A DNA stretch of 64,000 nt from positions 1-64,000 of the forward strand of contig CAJTCV010000015.1 of NCBI GenBank assembly GCA_910574805.1. Direction: 5' to 3'. This document shows, piece by piece, positions 51,325 to 58,505 of this stretch (positions within the stretch are counted from its first letter, which is position 1; every line of letters starts with the position of its first letter). The position numbers and the translations under genes were made by a program. Below the pieces are notes generated by a model. That model saw only the letters and a list, made by a program, of their open reading frames with translations, was not told the origin of the DNA and searched no databases. Source of the DNA: Lachnospiraceae bacterium. GTDB lineage: Bacteria; Bacillota; Clostridia; Lachnospirales; Lachnospiraceae.

Positions 51325-52413
51325 TCAGTTTGTTTCCTCCATGTGGTTTTCCGGCCCTTCTTCCGTCATGGGATCTTCCGTATTAAATTCCTGCATACGG
51401 ACTTGGTTGCCTTCTGCATCGTATTCGTATATATTATACATTGTCAATACTCCATCCGAACTATAGCGGCTCCATTTTATTCTATGTCCGTCCGTATCGT
51501 ATTCCCATGTATTATAATGATCCAGTATATTGTCTTTGTCATAATACTCTGTTTTTACAACATGTCCATTTTCATCATACTCGTTTATGTTGTAGCTCCA
51601 TAAAATTCCATCATGTCCATATACGTTTGTTCTTATTATTTTTCCATTTGAATCATGTTCATAAGTCTCATACGAATCCAGTATCCCATCATAGTAATAA
51701 TTTTCGAGTTTTATCCTGTTTCCTTCTGCATCATACTCATAAATTAATTTCCCATATATTTCTCCCGTGGTGGCACCCACGATATAGGTTTGGATACAAT
51801 GTCCTTTTTCATCATAAAGCACATCTCCAGTTCCAGTCTGGACACCAGAAGCATCATAAGACACAGCCCTGCACTCACGCCCGTCCGCATCATAAAAATA
51901 GTCATGATACCAGATCAAAGCGCCCGCTCCGTCATAGCCCGACATTCTCCTTGTCCGGTTCTCAGAATCTGTAATATTCCCGCTCTCGATTTCGGCAATT
52001 TTATCTGCAATCTCTTCATTGCCGCCTGTCTTCTCCAGACCTTCCTTTAGAATCTTAAGCGCTTCTTCATACTCGCCCCGCCGGATCCAGATATCTGCCA
52101 GTCCCAGATATGCTTCCGCATACGTTTCATCCAGGCCGAGCACCGTCTCGTAGTCTGTCTGCGCCAGCGCCAGATGCTCTTCTGTCTCGCCGCTCAGTAT
52201 ATATGCACGCCCGCGTGCTGCATAGACTTCCGGCTGCTTCGGATCCATCCCGATCGCTTCCGTAAACGCAACGATTGCCTGCTCATACTCCTCTTCCTCC
52301 AGATACCGCAGGCCGAGATCATACTGCTCCCTCCAGCCGGATTCTGAAGTTCCGCTCTGTCCGCATCCCATCAGCAGACACAGTAACAATAAAAATAAAA
52401 CCGTCTTCTTCAC
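51325..52413 (-). CDS. TPR lipoprotein with YD-like tandem repeats
   Basis: 362 aa. Lipoprotein signal (VLFLLLLCLLMGCGQSG, lipobox LMGC), shared TPR module (DLGLRYLEEEEYEQAIVAF) and two more TPRs to about 140, then eight or so repeats of about 21 residues with the core Y-E-Y-D-x-x-G (LIYEYDAEGNRIKLENYYYD; WEYDTDGHRIKWSRYSSDG), resembling YD/RHS or toxin-type ligand-binding repeats. The repeat-coding DNA (51,400-51,780) is clearly AT-richer than its surroundings. Surface-exposed; probably binds a ligand. Confidence 0.8.
   Translation of the reverse strand: MKKTVLFLLLLCLLMGCGQSGTSESGWREQYDLGLRYLEEEEYEQAIVAFTEAIGMDPKQPEVYAARGRAYILSGETEEHLALAQTDYETVLGLDETYAEAYLGLADIWIRRGEYEEALKILKEGLEKTGGNEEIADKIAEIESGNITDSENRTRRMSGYDGAGALIWYHDYFYDADGRECRAVSYDASGVQTGTGDVLYDEKGHCIQTYIVGATTGEIYGKLIYEYDAEGNRIKLENYYYDGILDSYETYEHDSNGKIIRTNVYGHDGILWSYNINEYDENGHVVKTEYYDKDNILDHYNTWEYDTDGHRIKWSRYSSDGVLTMYNIYEYDAEGNQVRMQEFNTEDPMTEEGPENHMEETN
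51400..51780 (-). repeat. About 63-base in-frame repeats encoding YD-like units
   Basis: Successive blocks share CATACTCG / CATATTC and TATTATA-type words at about 60-66 base spacing on the plus strand, corresponding to 21-residue protein repeats. Divergent at DNA level, so old, but base composition differs from flanks. Confidence 0.6.
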
Positions 52414-52430
52414 TTATCTCTCTCCGTTCC

Positions 52431-53837
52431 TTACTCTGTCAGATCCACATCATCAAAGTTAAGATCATACCCTGCCGCCGTATATCTGCTTATCGTGTAC
52501 CAGTCCGATGTAGCCGTATGACTGTCTCCTGTCTCTTCATCTGTAATTACATCATAGCATTGAAAAGTTACCATCTCTCCGTCTTCGTGATCCACACGGA
52601 CATACTGTGTCCGATAGAGCCCATGTCTCTCCCTGTAATCGACGACCATCTGCGTCAGCTCATCCAGCGTATATTCCCAGGATTCCTGTGCATCCTCTCC
52701 TGTGTTTTCTTCTTCAGTACTGACTGTACCAATATCTTCCGGCAGGGTTTCCAGAATTTCTTCACTTCTGTCACTGTCGTTGTCCAGAAATCCTAAAATT
52801 CCTACAATCTCATCCGGATTCTCTATATCCATACTTTCATGCACAGAGTATACGGTTCTTCCCTCATGTTGATAAACGTTCAGTATATTCCATTTTCCAT
52901 TGGTAAAAGATACCGGATAATCATATGCGGTTCCGTCCTTTTCTTCATAGATCCACCGTGCCGGCCCGTTCCACAGACCATTCACCACAACGCCTTGTTC
53001 AATCACTCTTGTGAAATTTGTTTCGTCCAGCAGGCTGCCCCATTCTCTGACCTCCTGCTCTCCGTTGGGCAGATCACCGGACCACTCGCCGGACGCGTAA
53101 TAATTGTTGCCGTTGTCATACCCGAACCACAGACCATGCCCCTGACGCAGGCTGTCCGCAAACCCGCCGTAATAGACAAACTGATTCACTCCATATCTCT
53201 CCGTATTCACCCTGTATAATCCGATTCCGACGCCGTTCCTTACCAGAAAAACAGGGCTCTGCAATCTGGAAGACAGTTCTTTCAGCTTCTGATAATCCCC
53301 GCTCTGAAGAAGCGTAAAAACTTCTTCCACATTTCCGGCCTCGCATAATTCGGCTATCTGCTGCACGACACCCAGACAGGTTCCCGCCTCTTCAATCCGG
53401 CGAAGCAGTTCTGCATCTGCGGTCTCTCCATGATAATAAGAACCCAGAGCCGCCAGCTTCTCCAGCTCTCCTGTATTCTCATAGACTGCAATCAGCCTTG
53501 TACAGGCGTCACTGTCCAGAGCATCCATCTGGAGGACCTGCAGATACGCCTCTTCCGCCTGTGCAAAATAAGCGGTCTGTTCTTCCTTCTGGTCCTCTCC
53601 AGATATTCCTGCCAGCCCCTCATAAGACTGTCCCAGACCATAGTAAGCTTCTTTGGTGTTGGTTTCCAGCTCAATGGCTTTCTGGAATGCCACCACAGCC
53701 TGCTCGTATTCCTGTTCCAGCAGGTACTGCTGACCCAGCTCCAGCTGTTCAGCCACCTGTGCCGCAACACTCTTTTGGCAGGCCCCTGCCACCAGCATCA
53801 GAAATACCGCCATACAGACAACTATCCACTTTTTCAT
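52431..53837 (-). CDS. TPR lipoprotein with MORN-like region
   Basis: 468 aa. Signal peptide with a slightly unusual lipobox (LVAGAC), shared TPR module (LELGQQYLLEQEYEQAVVAF), TPRs to about residue 170, then a beta region with MORN-like features (FADSLRQGHGLWFGYDNGN, ASGEWSGDLPNGEQEVREWG, GLWNGPARWIYEEKDG) and a 100-residue C-terminal domain rich in Glu (TEEENTGEDAQESWEYTLDE). Extracytoplasmic lipoprotein. Twelve bases behind the PP2C gene. Confidence 0.8.
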   Translation of the reverse strand: MKKWIVVCMAVFLMLVAGACQKSVAAQVAEQLELGQQYLLEQEYEQAVVAFQKAIELETNTKEAYYGLGQSYEGLAGISGEDQKEEQTAYFAQAEEAYLQVLQMDALDSDACTRLIAVYENTGELEKLAALGSYYHGETADAELLRRIEEAGTCLGVVQQIAELCEAGNVEEVFTLLQSGDYQKLKELSSRLQSPVFLVRNGVGIGLYRVNTERYGVNQFVYYGGFADSLRQGHGLWFGYDNGNNYYASGEWSGDLPNGEQEVREWGSLLDETNFTRVIEQGVVVNGLWNGPARWIYEEKDGTAYDYPVSFTNGKWNILNVYQHEGRTVYSVHESMDIENPDEIVGILGFLDNDSDRSEEILETLPEDIGTVSTEEENTGEDAQESWEYTLDELTQMVVDYRERHGLYRTQYVRVDHEDGEMVTFQCYDVITDEETGDSHTATSDWYTISRYTAAGYDLNFDDVDLTE

Positions 53838-53849
53838 TCTCTTTCTCCC

Positions 53850-55175
53850 TTATTGAATTTCCTGTAACAGGACCTCCCGCAGTTCCTCCTCTGTTCCGGC
53901 CTGTGTCCCGTCTTCCGCTCCGGAGTTTTCTGTATCCCCCTGTACAGACACACTTTCCAGTTCTTCCATACGTTCCAGAATCTGTGTATTCTGTGTCGCT
54001 GCATAACCGTCCCGTAATGCGGTCAGAGCTGCATCTTCGTCCCCAAGACCCAGATATGCCTCTGCCAGACCCAGATACGCTTCCACATTTTTCTCATCCA
54101 GCGATATGGCCTCCGTAAAAGCCACCACTGCCCGCTCATAATCTTCTTCCGTGAGATACTTTTCTCCCAGATTCAGCTGTTCTCTCAGCCGACCGGAAGC
54201 ACTGCCGCGGCCGGCATGGAAAACACCCGCCAGAATTGCCATGGCCAGCAGAAATACCGCTGCCGCTGCATAAAGCATGGAGCTTCGTCTCATTTTCTGC
54301 TCTCCCGCTCTCCCTGCAGCCGTACTTCCGGCGCCGTTCAGGGAATCTGCGTTTTGTTTCCCATGTCCGGCCGGATCTGGTTCCGATACGGATTCCTCTT
54401 CTTCTGCCTGCAGCAGGATCAGAGTGATATTGTCTCTGCCACCCCGTTCAAGAGCTGTCTGCAGCAGTTCCTCTGCTTTTCTGTCCAGAGCCTTCTTATC
54501 CTGCAGTATTCCTGCAATTTCTTCATCCATCACCAGGTCTGTCAGCCCGTCGCTGCAGAGTAAAAACAAATCTCCCGGCTCCATATGTACAGGTTCGCCA
54601 AGATGCGGCTCGATCCGCAGTTCCTCCGGACTGATGCCAAGATGCTGCGTCAGTATATGCCATGCCCGGTTCTTCCGGGCTTCCTCTGGATTCAGGAGAC
54701 CCATATCCATCATCCTCTGGGCCTCGCTGTGATCCACAGAAAGCTGCCTGAGATTCCCGTTCCTGAAGAAATAACATCTGCTGTCACCCACATTACAGCT
54801 TACCGCTGTATTTTGATCCATATAAAGGGCTGCCATGGTGGTTCCCATCCGCCCGACACCGCGCCTGTCTGCCTCCGCACAGATCCGGGCATTGGCGTCC
54901 TGCATCTGGCGGTCCGCTTCCTGATCTATCTGCGCAATCGGACAGGACCGGAACGTCTCCGCGGCAAGCAGGGAGGCGACCTCTCCCGCCTCTTCTCCGC
55001 CCATACCGTCATAGACTGCCGCCAGCAGTTGTCCGGCTGTAACAGCCTTCCGGACAGACTGCTCTTTCACATGCACATCTTCCCGCCAGGATCCGAACAG
55101 GTAATAGTTATCTTCATTGTTCCTGCGTACTTTGCCTGCATGAGTGACTGCCAGGCCTTCTATTTTCAGACTCAA
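53850..55175 (-). CDS. PP2C-family Ser/Thr phosphatase with extracytoplasmic TPR
   Basis: 441 aa from a TTG that overlaps the stop of the 44-aa peptide gene (GGGAG upstream). Residues 1-245 are a PP2C (PrpC/Stp-type) domain with metal ligands in NEDNYYL, LAAVYDGMGGEEAGEVASL, GTTMAALYMDQNTAVSCNVG, LLCSDGLTDLV and RDNITLIL. A linker and membrane helix (MLYAAAAVFLLAMAILAGVF) follow, then the shared TPR module outside (LNLGEKYLTEEDYERAVVAF). Expected to reverse phosphorylation by the kinases at 55328 and 58506. The outer TPR could couple it to the same stalk proteins the kinase sees. Confidence 0.9.
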   Translation of the reverse strand: MSLKIEGLAVTHAGKVRRNNEDNYYLFGSWREDVHVKEQSVRKAVTAGQLLAAVYDGMGGEEAGEVASLLAAETFRSCPIAQIDQEADRQMQDANARICAEADRRGVGRMGTTMAALYMDQNTAVSCNVGDSRCYFFRNGNLRQLSVDHSEAQRMMDMGLLNPEEARKNRAWHILTQHLGISPEELRIEPHLGEPVHMEPGDLFLLCSDGLTDLVMDEEIAGILQDKKALDRKAEELLQTALERGGRDNITLILLQAEEEESVSEPDPAGHGKQNADSLNGAGSTAAGRAGEQKMRRSSMLYAAAAVFLLAMAILAGVFHAGRGSASGRLREQLNLGEKYLTEEDYERAVVAFTEAISLDEKNVEAYLGLAEAYLGLGDEDAALTALRDGYAATQNTQILERMEELESVSVQGDTENSGAEDGTQAGTEEELREVLLQEIQ

Positions 55176-55306
55176 TATTTCTCCCTCATCCGCTGTTCCA
55201 TTTTCTTCTTCTCTGCAGGTCCGGTCACTGCTGTCACAATGGTCGCCAGCAGTGCTGCTCCCAGAAGCGCTGCTCCAGCGCAGAGGGTTATCATTCCAAC
55301 TGTCAT
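55172..55306 (-). CDS. 44-aa single-pass membrane peptide
   Basis: Short frame starting MTVGMITLCAGAALLGAALL, one hydrophobic helix, then a charged tail ending MEQRMREKY. GGGAG lies six bases before ATG 55306; its TGA overlaps the TTG start of the phosphatase gene. Placement between kinase and phosphatase, with coupling, argues that it is translated. It may be a regulatory or assembly subunit of the kinase/phosphatase complex. No family recognised. Confidence 0.65.
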   Translation of the reverse strand: MTVGMITLCAGAALLGAALLATIVTAVTGPAEKKKMEQRMREKY

Positions 55307-55327
55307 GTTCTCTCCCTTCCCGCCAGC

Positions 55328-57631
55328 CTACAGCCAGCCGCCGTCCGCCAGATCAACAAGCATCTGTTTCAGCATCTGCATCTCCTGATCCTGACCCTGA
55401 TCATCGTAGAGTTCCATTGCCCTGTCCGCATATTCTTTCATCTGCCGGTAATCCCGGTCGGCATTTTCCTTATTCTGCTGCTGATCTGCTTCCAGATACG
55501 CAAGCCTCTTATAAACTGCATAGCTGTCCGGATATTTCTCCAGCATCTGCATCAGCATATCTTCCGCCTCGTTGTACTGGTCCATCTGTTCATAGAGAAT
55601 GGCAATATTTTCCATCATCTGCCTGGTGGAATATCCGTTTTCATACAGATATTCAAAACGTTCCAGCGCCTTTTCGTAATATTCCTGACGGACTGATTCA
55701 TCTGCTTCTGCCTTCCGCGCATAGGCGTCCGCCAGCCGCTCACTGAGATTCATTGCTGACGCGGCGCCGCCGAAACGGTTTTCCTCCTGCTCCAGAAGTC
55801 CGATCTCCTGATCAATATACGCCGTCCCCAGCTCCCGATAGATCCGGTCACACAGAAGAACCGCCCTTTTTCTCAGCTGATCATCCTCTGCAGCAGACAC
55901 CGCCCGAAGCAGATATTCCTGTGCTGCTTTCTGATCTCCTTTGGCAAATGCGATCTCGCCCTGTACCATATAGATCGAATCTTCTCCCAGATGAAGCGCC
56001 GTCGCCTGTTCAAGAACAGACTCTGCCTCCTGTACTCTGCCCTGCTTTGCCAGCGTGATGGCATAGTCCCTGTAATAAAGACTGTTCTGACTGTACTGAT
56101 CTATGGCGTTCTTCAGATTCAGTTCTGCGTTGGAATAATCTTCCTTCTCCATATAACAGTTTCCAAGCACATAGTAAATGTCTCCAAGTACACTCCGGTC
56201 CTTCTCATCTTCCACTCGATAGACAGGATTCAGCAGAATATCCACAGCATAACGGATGCAGTCGTCATAACTGCCGGTCTGGTACAGCCGAAGCGTCTCG
56301 CTTCCGTAAGCCTCGATCCGTTCCGGACGGATCTCCATGGCTGAGGACAGAACTGCAAAGGCCTCGTCAAAGCTTCCCTCTGCCATACACGCCTCTGCCT
56401 GTTCCATTCCCCGATTATACGCGGTATCCTTCTCTCTCTGACGGACTGCCCAGCCGCTTCCCAGAAGAGCGGCGCCGGCCAGATACAGAACTCCGGTCAG
56501 CAGTTTTCTGTTCCGGCGTCTTTTCCGATAGTTCTGATATTCTGTGTCCAGCTCATAGATATGACGGAATGCATGCAGCAGCTCCCCGCCGTTCTGATAC
56601 CGGTCTTCCGGGCGAAGTTCCATCATCTTTTGCAAAATGTGAACAAAGCCTTCGCTCAGCTCTGTGCCGCACTGGTCAATGGGAACGATCTGCTCGAAAT
56701 CTCTGCCCGGCTTTATGCCGGTCACCAGATGATACAGTGTCGCCCCAAGGCTGTAGATATCCGAGCGCTCGTCCACGCCGCGCCCTATAGTTCCCCTGAT
56801 CGTCCGGTCCGCCTCAGTCTCCGTCTCAGCAGTCTCTGTTCTTCCGGCCTCCGTCCGGCCGTCGGCTTCAACCGTCTCCGTTCTTCCGGCTTCCATCCGG
56901 TCTGTGGCTGTCTCCGTCCTTCCGGCTTCCGTCCGGCTGTCGGCTGTGGCTGTCACAGTGGCGGTTTCTCCGGGGTCAGCAAATCCAGCGTCTGCAGTGA
57001 CTGTGGCTGCTCCCCTGCCGGAAGTCATCGTCCGTGTCTCATCCTGGAATGACGGCTTCTTTCTCTCTTCCGCAAACTGCCGGTACCGTGCCAGATTGGG
57101 GTACTGCTCCGGCGGAGAATACCCTCCGCTGATTCCCGTGGAGGTCTTCATGCCGCTGTCAAACGCCAGAGAAATGTTGAAATCAATCAGACAGATTTTT
57201 CCCTCCGGAGTCAGCATAATATTGGCCGGCTTAATATCGCTGTGAACCACCGGCGGATTCTGGTTGTGAAGATATTCCAGCGCCTCTGCAAGCTCCTCTG
57301 CCCAGGCAAGGACCTGCTTTTGCGGGAACCTTCCTTCTTCTGCAAGCGCTTTATCCAGACTTTTTCCGGGAATGTAATCCATGACTGTATAGATCTCACC
57401 GTCGATCTCCAGAAAATCATATACTCTCGGAAGGTAGGTATGCTTGATCTTTTTCAGGATATCCGCCTCGGCTCTGCCGTCCAGAATCCCTTTTACGTTC
57501 TCTTTGATCTTTTTGACCACCACATAGGTTTTCAACCGTTCGTGGTACGCCCGGTACACGACACCGCCTCCGCCGGAACCGATCTCATCGATCAAAGTGT
57601 AGGTACCATTCAGTTTTTTCCCTCTTTCCAT
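55328..57631 (-). CDS. Ser/Thr protein kinase with extracytoplasmic TPR domain
   Basis: 767 aa. Kinase domain residues 10-360: Gly-loop IGSGGGGVVYRA, Lys pair VVVKKIK (about 40), catalytic loop HSDIKPANIML (130-140, HSD not HRD), DFN at 150-152 in place of DFG, SPPEQY (APE) at 172-177 and DIYSLG at 291. Between these last two, about 95 residues are inserted, partly 13-residue Glu/Thr/Arg repeats. A membrane helix lies near 377-395 (LLTGVLYLAGAALLGSGWAV), then about 370 residues of TPRs outside. Belongs with the PP2C and FHA proteins of the operon. Confidence 0.88.
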   Translation of the reverse strand: MERGKKLNGTYTLIDEIGSGGGGVVYRAYHERLKTYVVVKKIKENVKGILDGRAEADILKKIKHTYLPRVYDFLEIDGEIYTVMDYIPGKSLDKALAEEGRFPQKQVLAWAEELAEALEYLHNQNPPVVHSDIKPANIMLTPEGKICLIDFNISLAFDSGMKTSTGISGGYSPPEQYPNLARYRQFAEERKKPSFQDETRTMTSGRGAATVTADAGFADPGETATVTATADSRTEAGRTETATDRMEAGRTETVEADGRTEAGRTETAETETEADRTIRGTIGRGVDERSDIYSLGATLYHLVTGIKPGRDFEQIVPIDQCGTELSEGFVHILQKMMELRPEDRYQNGGELLHAFRHIYELDTEYQNYRKRRRNRKLLTGVLYLAGAALLGSGWAVRQREKDTAYNRGMEQAEACMAEGSFDEAFAVLSSAMEIRPERIEAYGSETLRLYQTGSYDDCIRYAVDILLNPVYRVEDEKDRSVLGDIYYVLGNCYMEKEDYSNAELNLKNAIDQYSQNSLYYRDYAITLAKQGRVQEAESVLEQATALHLGEDSIYMVQGEIAFAKGDQKAAQEYLLRAVSAAEDDQLRKRAVLLCDRIYRELGTAYIDQEIGLLEQEENRFGGAASAMNLSERLADAYARKAEADESVRQEYYEKALERFEYLYENGYSTRQMMENIAILYEQMDQYNEAEDMLMQMLEKYPDSYAVYKRLAYLEADQQQNKENADRDYRQMKEYADRAMELYDDQGQDQEMQMLKQMLVDLADGGWL
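56809..56941 (-). repeat. Minisatellite-like repeats inside the kinase gene
   Basis: About 39-base units encoding EAGRTET blocks (residues about 231-274) repeat three times with variation; plus-strand words CTTCCGGCTTCC and CTCCGT recur. In-frame, so protein length can change without loss of the frame. Confidence 0.75.
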
Positions 57632-57652
57632 ATCCGGTCTCTCCTTTGGTGC

Positions 57653-58492
57653 TTATTCCGTCCCAGCTGCCAGTATGTCGCCGATTTCCACAAACTGCTC
57701 CGCATTCAGCGGTTCGTCAAACCGCTCCAGCGGAGACAGATCCGAGATGTCATTTGCCCAGAAGCACGCACTGTTTAACTTTTGCATTTCATTTAATACC
57801 GAGACGTCCGTCACATGATTCGCCATCACATCCACACTGTAAAGCCTCCGGAAGCAGCGGAGTGCTTCCACATTTTGGATATTCCCCCGTTCCGTAACTG
57901 CCTCTTCCAGCGAAGTACCAGATGTTCCATAGTAGGCTTCTAATATATCTGCGCTTTCATCAGAACCAGATGCATATCTGAATGACATATTTGGATCTTC
58001 ATTGATAAAAATATACTGGTTTCCATATATGCACATCCATTCAACCTCATCCAGGTCCCGCACATACACGGTCGTTCCTTCCGGAATCCCAAGCGCTGTC
58101 CGAACCATCTGCTCCAGCACAGGATCCGTCCATACGACCTCCGTACTTCCTTTCGGGCCCAGCTCGTCCCGTCTGGTCTTAAGGCGTTCGTCACCCGTGA
58201 TCCCATATCCGGCTTCCAGCTGATCGATGGCGCTGTCGTAATCATCCAGTCCCACATAGGCGTCCGCCACTTTGAGATAGGCATCCGCACATCTGGGATC
58301 CGTCTCGATGACCTTCATAAACGCAACAACTGCCGCCTCATAATCCTCTTCCAGCAGATACTGCTCTCCAAGTTCCAGATTCTCTGCCACTATGCGCTCG
58401 ATATTCTTTTTCCGGAAAAATATGCCCGCACAGATGCCGATGCAGACCAGCAGGATCAGACCTCCTGCAATTCCAAGCTTTTTCCTGTCCAT
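57653..58492 (-). CDS. Membrane-anchored TPR protein with LRR-cap-like C-terminus
   Basis: 279 aa. One N-terminal helix (LGIAGGLILLVCIGICAGIF), shared TPR module (LELGEQYLLEEDYEAAVVAF) and next TPR to about 110, then an internalin-cap-like segment (VVWTDPVLEQMVRTALGIPE) equivalent to that in the LRR protein at 49799, followed by one or two degenerate LRRs (LNSACFWANDISDLSPLERF). Looks like a shorter sister of 49799-51277. Between the two kinase genes, 13 and 21 bases from each neighbour. Confidence 0.8.
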   Translation of the reverse strand: MDRKKLGIAGGLILLVCIGICAGIFFRKKNIERIVAENLELGEQYLLEEDYEAAVVAFMKVIETDPRCADAYLKVADAYVGLDDYDSAIDQLEAGYGITGDERLKTRRDELGPKGSTEVVWTDPVLEQMVRTALGIPEGTTVYVRDLDEVEWMCIYGNQYIFINEDPNMSFRYASGSDESADILEAYYGTSGTSLEEAVTERGNIQNVEALRCFRRLYSVDVMANHVTDVSVLNEMQKLNSACFWANDISDLSPLERFDEPLNAEQFVEIGDILAAGTE

Positions 58493-58505
58493 AACAGTCT
58501 CTCCT

